A stretch of DNA of 64,000 nt from a bacterium (GTDB lineage Bacteria > SZUA-79 > Acidulodesulfobacterales > Acidulodesulfobacteraceae). Shown here piece after piece: positions 28,770-37,797 of the stretch. Made by a program: the position numbers and the translations under genes. Under the pieces are notes generated by a model. The model did no database searches. It was given only the letters and a program-made list of their open reading frames with translations, and was not told the DNA's origin. The DNA is taken from positions 1 through 64,000 of the forward strand of contig JAJZJW010000009.1 in assembly GCA_021809845.1 (NCBI GenBank). Direction: 5' to 3'. Numbering within the stretch: the stretch's first letter is position 1; every line of letters begins with the position of its first letter.

Positions 28770-28985
28770 GTATTTTCTTATATTTATAACTATAATTAGA
28801 TTTGTTATTAGATTTATATTTATATTTTAAATTTATAATGATATTTATAATAGTATAATAATAACTTATAATTAGATTTATAATGATATTTAGAACATAT
28901 TATTAATAATAATTTATAATTAGATTTGTTATTAGATTTATATTTATATTTTAAATTTATAATGATATTTATAATTTATATTTTG
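28770..28985. repeat. AT-rich repeats upstream of uvrB
   Basis: A segment with ATTAGATTTGTTATTAGATT and TTTAAATTTATAATGATATT occurs twice, about 120-130 bases apart, with shorter variants between. It fills the spacer between uvrB and the small gene at 29026. No promoter can be singled out. Confidence 0.8.
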
Positions 28986-29025
28986 TTTTTATGCTTCTAT
29001 TTATTTTTAAATAATTTATAATCAT

Positions 29026-29337
29026 CTATATTTTTTTTCGCTTTGGTTTCTTAAATATACATTCCGAAGCTTCACCCATATTATATATTCTCAGCTTGTG
29101 GCTTCTCGGAAATTCTCTTTTTAATAACTTTTTAAAAATATTAGTTAATTCATCAAATTTAGCTACGTATTCTTCTTCAAAAAAACCTCTTTCAAGTATG
29201 CAGTACTCATCTTCTTCAGATTTTATAATGTAAAATCCTCTATCTCTTTTATAGCTTCTGACATCGTAATAATGTCCGACAGCCATGCTTTTTAATTTTT
29301 TTAAAAGACTATCTATAAATGTTTCCTTTGCAATCAT
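29026..29337 (-). CDS. Conserved small protein of unknown function
   Basis: 103 residues, cytosolic, basic C-terminus (KKPKRKKI). The central block FDELTNIFKKLLKREFPRSHKLRIY resembles small deltaproteobacterial proteins with a REFPRSxKxR motif; I know no function for them. The first 20 bases of the gene and its leader are duplicated just upstream (29318-29409), giving a second, abortive start region. It lies 77 bases downstream of rnhA on the same strand. Confidence 0.6.
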   Translation of the reverse strand: MIAKETFIDSLLKKLKSMAVGHYYDVRSYKRDRGFYIIKSEEDEYCILERGFFEEEYVAKFDELTNIFKKLLKREFPRSHKLRIYNMGEASECIFKKPKRKKI

Positions 29338-29409
29338 AACTATTATTTATTTAAAGATTATTCTTTAAGGTTTCTTTTGCAATCATAACTATTATTTATT
29401 TAAAGATTA
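29318..29409. repeat. 48-bp tandem duplication covering a gene start
   Basis: Two copies of a unit containing TTTGCAATCATAACTATTAT and TTATTTAAAGATTATT, about 48 bases apart. One copy holds the ATG of the 29026 gene; the other holds an ATG that soon meets a stop. It is one of several gene-end duplications in the window. Confidence 0.85.
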
Positions 29410-29413
29410 TTTT

Positions 29414-29842
29414 TTATTGATTATTTTTTTTAATTAAATCTTTAGCTATTTTATCACATTTTTCATTATACAAATTATTAGAATGCCCCTTGACCCATAT
29501 GCAATTTATTTTTAAAGTATTATATATTATATATATCTCCTGCCATATTTGCTTATGTTTAATGTCTTTTTTCCACTGTTTTTTTGCCCAATCGTGCATC
29601 CATGTCGTCATGCCGTCTAACGCATATTTTGAATCTGAATAAAGATTTATAGTAATATCCTTGCTTTTAATCAACTTAAGAGCGTTTAAAATTGCTGATA
29701 TTTCCATTTCTTGATTTGTAGTCCATTCTTTGTATCCTGATATTGTTTTTTCATGACCTTTATATAGTAATATAGCGGCATAGGCTCCATGACCGGGGTT
29801 TTTGGAACAGGCTCCGTCCGTATAAATATTTATAATATCCAT
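29414..29842 (-). CDS. rnhA: Ribonuclease HI
   Basis: 142 residues. It cuts the RNA strand of RNA-DNA hybrids. The four acidic catalytic positions are visible: YTDGACSKNPG (Asp), MEISAI (Glu), LYSDSKYA (Asp) and the C-terminal CDKIA (Asp), plus the GHSNNLYNE loop with the catalytic histidine. It carries the basic handle KKQWKKD. Length and motifs are those of the E. coli type. The start lies 34 bases from tRNA-Gly. Confidence 0.95.
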   Translation of the reverse strand: MDIINIYTDGACSKNPGHGAYAAILLYKGHEKTISGYKEWTTNQEMEISAILNALKLIKSKDITINLYSDSKYALDGMTTWMHDWAKKQWKKDIKHKQIWQEIYIIYNTLKINCIWVKGHSNNLYNEKCDKIAKDLIKKNNQ

Positions 29843-29875
29843 TTATTAAGTTTTAAAAAATTATTAAGGTTTGAA

Positions 29876-29951
29876 TGGAGCGGGCGACGGGATTCGAACC
29901 CGCGACACCAGGCTTGGGAAGCCTGTACTCTACCAGCTGAGCTACACCCGC
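29876..29951 (-). tRNA. tRNA-Gly (anticodon CCC)
   Basis: The acceptor stem pairs GCGGGTG with CGCCCGC (one G-U). The anticodon arm is CAGGC-TTCCCAA-GCCTG with CCC at 34-36, and the T-loop is GGTTCGAAT. The discriminator is T and CCA is encoded (29878-29876). Confidence 0.95.
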
Positions 29952-30034
29952 AAAGAATAATTAGGGTTAAGTAAACAATAAATAATATAAGAAATAAATA
30001 ATACAAACAACAAATAATATAAATGATGTCGTAA

Positions 30035-31066
30035 TCACGCAATAAAAACTGTTCCGGCTAACCTGTTTATTTCTGAAATTTCCGCATCATTAAACTTATG
30101 AACTTTAGATTTGAGGTTATAAGTATCTTCAAAAGATGCTTGCAATACATTTAGTAATTTGTTTTTGTCCAACAGCACATCATGAGCAATTCGTTGGTTA
30201 TCTTTTAAATTTAAATTGTTTAAATTTAAATTGCTTTTATTGCTTTTAAATAATTCCTGCTTGATACCGGTGATTTTTTCAGCATAATCTTTAACTCTGA
30301 ATTTATTGCATTCTTTTGTGTTTTTTGAATAAATATTTAATTTGTCTTTATCTTTATTTTTGTATTTATCTTTATCTTTATCTTTATCTTTTGGAATGAA
30401 AATTTCATTTTCTTCATTTTGAGCATTAACGTAATTATTTTCAAATAATTCGCAGTGTTCTTCAGGATTATAATCAATATATATAGAACCGTGCTGAAGA
30501 AATGCCTTGTCGTTTCGTCTTTGAGAATTTCCGCATATTTTTTTTTTCGAAAACGTTACTTCATAAGAATGTGCTTTTAAAAAACAATTAAAATTTTTAT
30601 CGGCATTTCCGGCACTGCTTGCACCATTAACAGCACTTGGCATATGGATATTATGAATATCAGGATTCAGACCTATTTTTAAAAAAAAATTATAAAGAAA
30701 ATTGCTTATAATTCTATAGGTTTCCATCAGTTTACCGGCAAAAATTCCATTTTTATATGAAGCCACGACGCTATAAGTTATTTCATTTAAATGTAATACT
30801 GCTCTGCCGCCGGTTGGTCTTCTGACGATATCATACCCAAGTGATTTAGCTTTAGTTATTAATCCGCCGTCAAATTTATTTTGAAAAAAACCTAAAGATA
30901 ACGAGGGTGGAGAGAAAAAATATAAACGCAATGTCGGGCAAACTGTAAAATCATCTAATTGCTTGTATCTGTTCAGGATATACAAGTCTTTAGCCATATT
31001 AACAGCTCCGCTCTCTCCGCCTGAGAATATCAGATTATAGCTATCGTTGTCATTATTGCAACTCAT
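30035..31066 (-). CDS. lplA: Lipoate-protein ligase A family protein
   Basis: 343 residues. The biotin/lipoate ligase fold is clear: LSLGFFQN, then YDIVRRPTGGRAVLHLNEITYSV (lipoyl-AMP binding) and KICGNSQRRNDKAFLQHGSIYID with the catalytic lysine. It attaches lipoate (or octanoate) to carrier proteins. A charged low-complexity insert, runs of Lys-Asp (about 240-260), is encoded by TTTATC repeats near 30350-30390. gcvH, whose product is a substrate, lies upstream in the same direction. The C-terminal part is short, as in LplA relatives that lack the accessory domain. Confidence 0.88.
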   Translation of the reverse strand: MSCNNDNDSYNLIFSGGESGAVNMAKDLYILNRYKQLDDFTVCPTLRLYFFSPPSLSLGFFQNKFDGGLITKAKSLGYDIVRRPTGGRAVLHLNEITYSVVASYKNGIFAGKLMETYRIISNFLYNFFLKIGLNPDIHNIHMPSAVNGASSAGNADKNFNCFLKAHSYEVTFSKKKICGNSQRRNDKAFLQHGSIYIDYNPEEHCELFENNYVNAQNEENEIFIPKDKDKDKDKYKNKDKDKLNIYSKNTKECNKFRVKDYAEKITGIKQELFKSNKSNLNLNNLNLKDNQRIAHDVLLDKNKLLNVLQASFEDTYNLKSKVHKFNDAEISEINRLAGTVFIA

Positions 31067-31186
31067 TTAATAATTTAATTTAATAAATTAATCAGCTAAC
31101 GATTTAATAAATTTATAATTTAACAATTTAACAAACTAATAATTCGATAATTTAACAAATTTATTAAAAATTAATTAATCAATTAA

Positions 31187-31573
31187 TCAATTATTTGAAT
31201 TTAATAATTCTTCGTATTGTTCGGGAGATAAAAGTTCTTCAACTTCATTTTCATTATTCAGTTTGACTTCTAATATCCATCCGGCATCATACGGTTCTTC
31301 ATTTATGAGTTCCGGTTCATCTTTAAGCGATTCATTGATTCTGGTAACTTGCCCGCCCAAAGGAGCATATAATTCTGAAACAGACTTAGCCGACTCTATA
31401 GTACCGAACGATTCATTCTGCTCCAGTTCGTAGCCTACTTCCGGTATATCTACATAAATTATGTCGCCGAGCTGGTCCTGAGCATAATCCGTAACGCCAA
31501 TAAGAGCTTTATCACCGTTAATTTTAACCCAGAGATGCTCTGAGTTGTATTTTAAATTTTTTGGCACATCCAT
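31187..31573 (-). CDS. gcvH: Glycine cleavage system H protein
   Basis: 128 residues, normal length. It is the lipoyl carrier that shuttles the aminomethyl group between the P, T and L proteins. The lipoylation site is Lys63 in ESAKSVSELYAP; the flanking HLWVKING and GVTDYAQDQLGDI are typical. A GGGAGGGAG ribosome site precedes the ATG. No gcvP or gcvT lies in the window. The lplA downstream suggests that the carrier is lipoylated by its neighbour. Confidence 0.95.
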   Translation of the reverse strand: MDVPKNLKYNSEHLWVKINGDKALIGVTDYAQDQLGDIIYVDIPEVGYELEQNESFGTIESAKSVSELYAPLGGQVTRINESLKDEPELINEEPYDAGWILEVKLNNENEVEELLSPEQYEELLNSNN

Positions 31574-31649
31574 GAAACTCCCTCCCCCATTAAAACTTTT
31601 AATATTTATAGTATAATATAAAAAAATTATTAAAATAAATCGGCTAAAT

Positions 31650-33008
31650 CTATTTTGCCCCTAAAAGTCTAGCGATATAGCCTATGTCGACTTTGCCTGA
31701 AATATAATCTCCATCATTGATAATTCTTTTAATAAACGGGATGTTTGTCTCAATACCTTCAATCCAAAATTCATTTAGTGCGCTCTTTAATTTATTAATT
31801 GCAGCACTTCGTGAACTATCATAGACAATTAATTTTCCAAGAAGCGAATCGTAAAATGGCTCAACCCTATATCCGCAATATGCAAAATCGTCAACCCTAA
31901 CATTTACCCCGCCCGGTTTATTATACATAGTTATAAGTCCGGGAGACGGCTTGAAATCGCGAGGATTTTCTGCATTAATCCTGACCTCAATACTATGACC
32001 TTTAATTTTAATATCGTCCTGTTTTATTTTAAGTTTATCTCCGTTTGCTATTTTAATCTGCTCTTTGATAATATCAATGCCCGTTACAAATTCTGTAACA
32101 GGATGTTCCACTTGAACCCTTGTGTTAACTTCCATAAAATAAAAATCATTATCACCGGCTAAAAGAAACTCAAACGTTGCCGCATTAACATATTTTATTT
32201 CTTTTAAGACTTTAGTAATAGCTTCGCCCATTTTTTTTCTCATAGATGCTTTAATAGCAATAGAAGGGCTTTCTTCTATTATTTTTTGATGTCTTCTCTG
32301 TATTGAACAATCCCTTTCTCCGAGGTATATTGCATTTCCATACTTATCGGCAAGAACTTGAAATTCTATATGCCTTGGATTTTCACAATATTTTTCAAGA
32401 TAAACATCTTTGTCGCCAAAAAAAGTAAGCGCCTCCTGTCTTGCCTGATGATAAGCCTGAATCAAATGGGCAGGGGACAGCACCATCCTTATTCCTTTGC
32501 CTCCGCCGCCCATTGAAGCTTTTAAAACTAAAGGATATCCGATTTCTTCCGCAGCTTTTTTTAAATTTTCCTCATCCTCATCGTCATTATCCGCTCCTAA
32601 TCCGCTGCTTCCGGGAAGTACAGGAATGCCCAAACCTGAAACAAGCTTTCTAGCGTTCCGCTTATTGCCTAATGCATTCATATTGTCCGCCGTCGGACCA
32701 ATAAATTTTATGCCGCAATTCTCGCTTATTTCCGCAAAATTGGCATTTTCAGACAGAAAGCCGTATCCGGGATGGATTGCTTCACTGTCTGTAACCTCTG
32801 CGGCTGAAATTATGGAGGATATATTCAAATAACTCTTTGCAGATTGCGGAGGACCGATGCATATGGCTTCGTCAGCATACTTTGTATGAAGACTATTTTT
32901 ATCTGCCGTAGAATAGACCGCAACCGTCTTAATTCCCATTTCTTTGCACGCTCTTATAATTCTAACAGCAATCTCACCTCTGTTGGCAATTAAAATTTTT
33001 CTAAACAT
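31650..33008 (-). CDS. accC: Acetyl-CoA carboxylase, biotin carboxylase subunit
   Basis: 452 residues, normal length. It carboxylates the biotin on AccB using ATP and bicarbonate. ATP-grasp motifs: NRGEIAVRIIRACKEMGI at the N-terminus, HPGYGFLSENANFA, KASMGGGGKGIRMV, ERDCSIQRRHQKIIEE and MEVNTRVQVEHPVTE. A short acidic insertion (DNDDEDEEN, near residue 135) is unusual. accB lies 83 bases upstream, the standard accBC operon. Confidence 0.96.
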   Translation of the reverse strand: MFRKILIANRGEIAVRIIRACKEMGIKTVAVYSTADKNSLHTKYADEAICIGPPQSAKSYLNISSIISAAEVTDSEAIHPGYGFLSENANFAEISENCGIKFIGPTADNMNALGNKRNARKLVSGLGIPVLPGSSGLGADNDDEDEENLKKAAEEIGYPLVLKASMGGGGKGIRMVLSPAHLIQAYHQARQEALTFFGDKDVYLEKYCENPRHIEFQVLADKYGNAIYLGERDCSIQRRHQKIIEESPSIAIKASMRKKMGEAITKVLKEIKYVNAATFEFLLAGDNDFYFMEVNTRVQVEHPVTEFVTGIDIIKEQIKIANGDKLKIKQDDIKIKGHSIEVRINAENPRDFKPSPGLITMYNKPGGVNVRVDDFAYCGYRVEPFYDSLLGKLIVYDSSRSAAINKLKSALNEFWIEGIETNIPFIKRIINDGDYISGKVDIGYIARLLGAK

Positions 33009-33091
33009 ATATATATTATATTATATATTAAATTGTGATATTTTTATATTAATATTGGTAAACAAACTAAACTAAACCAAAGCGAATAGAT

Positions 33092-33619
33092 TTAAACCGG
33101 TTCAACTACAAACAGGGGCTGTCCGTATTCGACAACCTGCCCATTTTCAACAAGAATTGACACGATACGGCATTTTATATCCGCTTCTATTTCATTCATA
33201 AGTTTCATAGCTTCTATTATACATACCGGACTATTTTTTTCGACTATTGAGTCAACTTCCACAAAAGGCGGCTTATCCGGAGCCGAAGCTCTATAAAATG
33301 CACCAACAAAAGGAGATACAATTTCTTTATATCTAGAGGTATCTTCTTTGGACTCGGCAATCTTACTAAACTCTTGAGATAATGACTCCTGTTTAGATAT
33401 ATTTGCCAATGCCAAAGCTTCTGCTTCTGAAATCTGTTCCGCAAAATTATCCAGAATTTTTTCTTGCCGACCATTATTTTTTATTGTTTTGTAATCTTGA
33501 AAATCAAGGCTCTCATTTAATTTAATCTTTATTTCTTCATCGCCTTTTTTATAATAAAACTCAGCGACTTTATTTGACTTTATGAATTTTACCAGGTCTT
33601 TTATGTCTTTAATATTCAT
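33092..33619 (-). CDS. accB: Biotin carboxyl carrier protein of acetyl-CoA carboxylase
   Basis: 175 residues. The C-terminal biotinyl domain has the biotin lysine in EAMKLMNEI (about residue 140) and the thumb region. The N-terminal NIKDIKDLVKFIKSNKVAEFYYKKGDEEIKI is the usual AccB helix and strand; the linker is Ser/Ala/Glu-rich. It is followed by accC, and the two form an operon for malonyl-CoA synthesis. Confidence 0.95.
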   Translation of the reverse strand: MNIKDIKDLVKFIKSNKVAEFYYKKGDEEIKIKLNESLDFQDYKTIKNNGRQEKILDNFAEQISEAEALALANISKQESLSQEFSKIAESKEDTSRYKEIVSPFVGAFYRASAPDKPPFVEVDSIVEKNSPVCIIEAMKLMNEIEADIKCRIVSILVENGQVVEYGQPLFVVEPV

Positions 33620-33817
33620 AATATTTTTATATTAATTGAATTAATAATTTAATAATAAATTAAATAAGTTATTAATTTTTGATTAATTTTATGTGCGTAA
33701 CTTTAATATATTATAATAAAATATTATATTTCTAAAGTTCTATTTAACCGTTAATTATATTTTTTTATAATTAATTTATTGCATTGTTATTATACTGCAA
33801 TTATTTTGTTATTGCAT

Positions 33818-34381
33818 TTATTTGGAAACCCTTTCTATGTAAGATTTATTTCTTGTATCAACTTTTATCACGTCGCCTTCATTTATAAATAACGGGACAT
33901 TTATCACAAGTTTTGTCTCCAGCACGGCAGGTTTAGTAGCACCTGAAACGGTATCTCCTCTTATACCGGGTTCGGTACTTACAATTTTTAAATCTAAGAA
34001 GTTGGGAACATCGATATTAATTGGCTTATTATTGTAATATAAAACATTTACAGTAATATTTTCAAGAAGAAAACCTGCGTTGTCTCCAACCGTTTCTTTG
34101 CTGAATTTTATCTGGTCATATGTTTCGTTATCCATAAATATATATTCATCACCCTCTGCATACAGATATTGCATATTTTTTTCTTCGATATTCGGTGTTT
34201 CTACTTTTTCGCCTGCTCTTAATGTCCTATCGATAACCCTTCCGTTAATTAAATTTTTTAATTTTGTTCTGACAAACGCACCCCCTTTTCCCGGTTTTAC
34301 ATGCTGAAAATCAATAATTTCAAAAGGCTCCTTTTCAAATTCTATGCGAAGTCCTTTTTTAAAATCTGTTGTTGAATACAC
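33818..34381 (-). CDS. efp: Elongation factor P
   Basis: 187 residues. EF-P relieves ribosome stalling at polyproline. Three OB-like domains are visible; the tip loop is HVKPGKGGAFVR with lysine at position 32, the position that other species modify. The C-terminus has LKIVSTEPGIRGDTVSGATKPAVLETKL, diagnostic for EF-P. Modifying enzymes are not in the window. The M24 peptidase gene is upstream, an arrangement common in many bacteria. Confidence 0.96.
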   Translation of the reverse strand: MYSTTDFKKGLRIEFEKEPFEIIDFQHVKPGKGGAFVRTKLKNLINGRVIDRTLRAGEKVETPNIEEKNMQYLYAEGDEYIFMDNETYDQIKFSKETVGDNAGFLLENITVNVLYYNNKPINIDVPNFLDLKIVSTEPGIRGDTVSGATKPAVLETKLVINVPLFINEGDVIKVDTRNKSYIERVSK

Positions 34382-34521
34382 AAAAATCCTCCGTTAATAT
34401 TAATTAGTAATACACAGCTGTTATTTTCCTATCGCAAGTACCTTACATATACTTTAAATTAAAGTAAATTAAAAATCAATACAAAATTAAAAATTGGGTA
34501 CAATATAAAATTAAAAATTTA

Positions 34522-35676
34522 TTAGATAAAGTTCTTGAGCTCATCTTTTTTTATTGTCGTTAAAATTTCCGCACCGTTTTTGGTGGCCAAGCACATATCC
34601 TCAATCCTTACGCCGCCGAATCCTTTTATATAAATACCAGGCTCAACAGTAAAAACCATCCCTTCTTCTATTGTGTCTTGATTTTTAAAAGATATAAAAG
34701 GATATTCATGTATATCTAATCCAACACCATGACCAAGCGAATGCGTAAAATATTTTCCATATTCATTTTTGTCTATATAATCTCTGGCTATTTTATCTAA
34801 ATCACAGAATCTGAGGCCGGGCTTTATTTTCGATATAGCTAATTGTTGGGCATCATAGACAGTTTTATATATGTCGGTAAATTTTTCATCGGGGGTTCCG
34901 CAGAACAATGTAACAGTTTCATCGCTGTTATAATGATTATATTTAGCGCCGAAATCGCATAATAATATATTATTCTTACCATCATTTATAATATTATCGG
35001 CAAGCGGTATACCGTGAGGCATGGCAGAACGCTCTGCTTTAAGCACAATGGTTTCAAAAGCTACGTTTTCAGAACTGCCCATATTTAAAAGATTTATCCT
35101 ATATTGATTAGCAATACTTAACTCCGAAATTTTATTTTCTGAACCAAAATCTTCAGTAATATTTTTAATTGCAGCAGCCATTGATTTTTCAGCAATATAT
35201 ATAGCCTGCTTTATGTTTTTAATTTCTTCTTCTGATTTTAAACATCTTAATTTTGAAAGAAGATTACGGGCAGGCATAAATACTAACTCTTTTAATTCAG
35301 AATTAAATCCAAGATATTCTTCGTAACTGAAATATGCGGATTCAAAAAGAATAATATTTTTTGATTTAAGCTTAAATTCCGTCTGCAAATTTAAAGCTAT
35401 ATCTTTATACAATTCTTTAAAACATTTTACATTTATATTTTTGTTTTCAGTTTCAACGACTGCTCTTTCATAATAGCGTCCATCAACATATAAATTAACG
35501 AGTCCGTTTTTTGAAACAAAAAGATAGCCCTCTTCGCCAAAATATCCTGAAATATAAAAAATATTAGACGGATGTTTTATCAAAATACCTTCGGCTTTTT
35601 GAGAGTTTATTAAGTTGCAAATAACGGAAATACTATTTTCTCTTGTTTTTTCCTCAGGCACCGTTTTAACCCTCAT
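34522..35676 (-). CDS. M24 family Xaa-Pro aminopeptidase
   Basis: 384 residues. It has an N-terminal creatinase domain (KHPSNIFYISGYFGEEGYL) and a C-terminal pita-bread metallopeptidase domain. Metal-ligand motifs: LLCDFGAKYNHYNSDETVT, THSLGHGVGLDIHEYP and MVFTVEPGIYI, then GGVRIEDM. It cleaves N-terminal residues before proline. It lies 140 bases upstream of efp. Whether PepP or PepQ-like (dipeptidase) cannot be decided from sequence alone. Confidence 0.92.
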   Translation of the reverse strand: MRVKTVPEEKTRENSISVICNLINSQKAEGILIKHPSNIFYISGYFGEEGYLFVSKNGLVNLYVDGRYYERAVVETENKNINVKCFKELYKDIALNLQTEFKLKSKNIILFESAYFSYEEYLGFNSELKELVFMPARNLLSKLRCLKSEEEIKNIKQAIYIAEKSMAAAIKNITEDFGSENKISELSIANQYRINLLNMGSSENVAFETIVLKAERSAMPHGIPLADNIINDGKNNILLCDFGAKYNHYNSDETVTLFCGTPDEKFTDIYKTVYDAQQLAISKIKPGLRFCDLDKIARDYIDKNEYGKYFTHSLGHGVGLDIHEYPFISFKNQDTIEEGMVFTVEPGIYIKGFGGVRIEDMCLATKNGAEILTTIKKDELKNFI

Positions 35677-35827
35677 TTAAATTGAATTTATTATATTACG
35701 ATTGTAAAAGAGGATGTACTAAAATAGAGATATTATATCATCGAAGTTAATTTTGCAAATTTTATAAGTTATAAATTATAAATTATAATTTATAACCGAA
35801 ATACAATATCAAGTACAAAAACAATAG

Positions 35828-35869
35828 ATTGCCTTCCATCCCTACCTTACGAAAGGGATGGAAGGCAAT
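35828..35869 (-). terminator. Strong hairpin after the TPR gene
   Basis: A perfect 15-bp stem, ATTGCCTTCCATCCC with its complement, encloses a 12-base loop. It lies about 110 bases past the stop of the minus-strand TPR gene and before the M24 peptidase start. The T-run beyond it is short (TTTTTG after seven bases), so it may be a rho-independent terminator of the aroB-TPR unit or an mRNA-stabilising hairpin. Confidence 0.6.
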
Positions 35870-35887
35870 ATTAGTTAAATAAGGCTA

Positions 35888-35997
35888 TTATAATGTAATC
35901 CGCATCTTTAAGCCGTTTTTTACTGAACAAACTTATCTTGAAGTTCGTTAACAACAGAATTATAATGTAATTCGCATGTTTAAGCAGTTTTTGACTT
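35888..35997. repeat. 71-bp-spaced direct repeat at the 3' end of the TPR gene
   Basis: The segment ATTATAATGTAATCCGCATC plus TTTAAGCCGTTTTT occurs at 35888 and, with a few changes, at 35959, where it includes the stop codon of the TPR gene. It is another gene-end duplication. Confidence 0.75.
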
Positions 35998-36228
35998 ATA
36001 ACTGTCAATTTTAGCCAGCAAATTATTTAATAAATTAATTTTAGCAGCGGCAAACTCTTTCTTTTTATTCTTTTCGCTTAATATTAAATTTTGGGCGTTT
36101 TTAATTTTGTCTATCAGTTCAGAATCAAGAGGATTTGCCTTTAACAAATCTATATAAATATTAAGAGCCTGTTCGTAATGCCCTTGTGATTCATAAATCT
36201 CTGCAAATGTCTTAGTTTTTTGTTCCAT
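35980..36228 (-). CDS. Small TPR-like protein
   Basis: 82 residues. One tetratricopeptide unit is visible (TFAEIYESQGHYEQALNIYIDLLKANP), followed by a helical, Lys-rich tail. It is likely a small protein-binding adaptor. It lies downstream of aroB in the same direction, separated by a tandem repeat array that includes copies of its own start codon, so the number of usable starts is increased but each extra one soon reaches a stop. Confidence 0.6.
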   Translation of the reverse strand: MEQKTKTFAEIYESQGHYEQALNIYIDLLKANPLDSELIDKIKNAQNLILSEKNKKKEFAAAKINLLNNLLAKIDSYKSKTA

Positions 36229-36460
36229 AATTTTATTTATTTTATTGTTATTTTTTTAAATTATATTTTGCAAATGTCTTAGTTTTTTGTTCCATAATTT
36301 TATTTATTTTATTGTTATTTTTTTAAATTATATTTTGTAAATGTCTTAGTTTTTGTTCATAATTTTATTTATTTTATTGTTATTTTTTTAAATTATATTT
36401 TGCAAATGTCTTAGTTTTTGTTCATAATTTTATTTATTTTATTGTTATTTTTTTAAATTA
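36203..36460. repeat. 65-67 bp tandem repeat spanning a gene start, about 3.9 copies
   Basis: Units begin at 36203, 36270, 36337 and 36402 with GCAAATGTCTTAGTTTTTTG followed by TTCCATAATTTTATTTATTT. The first copy is the beginning of the TPR gene (start ATG plus codons KTKTFA); the last reaches the aroB stop. Two later copies have lost two bases. Confidence 0.92.
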
Positions 36461-37553
36461 GATTTTCTAAAAATTTGCGAATAAATGTAAAATCAAGCTT
36501 TTTAAACTTAAAATTTCCTATATTGTTAATTAGAACAAATTTTATTGATTCGTCTTCAACTTTTTTATCAAGCTTCATAGCATTAACATATTCTTCCGGA
36601 CTGAATTTTGGAATTTCCGTAGGAAGTCCTGAATTTTTAATCAGCGTTTCAAGTCTGTTTACTGTCTCTAAACTGCAGAGATTTAGTTCTTTGGATAACT
36701 TAGATGCAAACACCATTCCAATAGAAATAGCTTCTCCGTGTTTTATTGTTTTATAGCTATAAAGTGTCTCAATTGCATGCCCAAGACTATGTCCAAAATT
36801 TAAAACAGACCTAATTCCGCCTTCCCTTTCATCTTTATTGACAATATCAGCCTTAAGCAGGCAAGACCTTTCAATTATGTGCATCAGAGATTGCTTATCT
36901 TTTGATATTATTTTAGCAAGATTATTCTCCAGATACAAGAATAAATCTTCATCGAGAACAGCTCCGTATTTAATAACTTCCGCAAAACCGTTTATAAGTT
37001 CCCTATTATCCAAAGAGTTAAGAAAATCTACATCAATAATTACAATTTTCGGTTGATAAAAAGCCCCTATAAGATTTTTCCCTGCAGGATGGTCGATGCC
37101 GGTTTTTCCGCCTACTGAAGAATCGACATCAGATAGAAGAGTGGTAGGAATTTGCACAAAATTGACGCCGCGCAGATAAGAAGCTGAGGCATATCCTGCA
37201 AGGTCCCCTATTACGCCGCCGCCGAAAGCAATTATGTAATCCGACCTTTCAAACCTGTTTTTAATCAGCTCATCATAAACATATGATAAATATTTTATAC
37301 TTTTTGCGCTTTCGCCGTCAGGAAGTACAATAAAAAACGGTTCAATTCCTGCGCTTTTTAATACATTACTTATAGAACTGCCGTATAAATTATTTACAGT
37401 GGTACATGTTACAATACATACCCTTTTTTTAATTCCGAGAGGCTTTAAAAACTCTCCTATAGGAATATTTGAATCTATCAATATGTCGTAACTCGCATCT
37501 TTTGACGCATGGGATAAATCTACTTTTATTTTCATGTTTGTATTAATAGGCAA
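36453..37553 (-). CDS. aroB: 3-dehydroquinate synthase
   Basis: 366 residues. It converts DAHP to 3-dehydroquinate in the shikimate pathway, using NAD and a metal. NAD-binding: LPDGESAKSI and FGGGVIGDLAGYASASYLRGV; metal site: GFAEVIKYG, NFGHSLGHAIE and KHGEAISIGM. Also PTTLLSDVDSSVGGKTGID. The final residues are encoded at the edge of the 67-bp repeat array. Confidence 0.96.
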   Translation of the reverse strand: MPINTNMKIKVDLSHASKDASYDILIDSNIPIGEFLKPLGIKKRVCIVTCTTVNNLYGSSISNVLKSAGIEPFFIVLPDGESAKSIKYLSYVYDELIKNRFERSDYIIAFGGGVIGDLAGYASASYLRGVNFVQIPTTLLSDVDSSVGGKTGIDHPAGKNLIGAFYQPKIVIIDVDFLNSLDNRELINGFAEVIKYGAVLDEDLFLYLENNLAKIISKDKQSLMHIIERSCLLKADIVNKDEREGGIRSVLNFGHSLGHAIETLYSYKTIKHGEAISIGMVFASKLSKELNLCSLETVNRLETLIKNSGLPTEIPKFSPEEYVNAMKLDKKVEDESIKFVLINNIGNFKFKKLDFTFIRKFLENLI

Positions 37554-37797
37554 AAATATAAAAAATAATTAGAATAATTAAATTAGCATAAAAATTGTTA
37601 TTATTACATATTTTATAAATTAAATAAATTTTAATCTTATATTTTTAGTTAATTTATATATTATTGTATATTTATTAAGATAATTTGTAAAATAATAAGA
37701 CTATAATTTAATTTAATAATTAATTTATCGGGTACCTTTTATTTTATCGTTTATTTCCCCCATGTTATACAGTTGTACCTATTATACATATACAGCT

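Noticed and set aside
36203-36460. CRISPR-like array
   Set aside because: The whole 67-bp unit is repeated including a gene start, without variable spacers.
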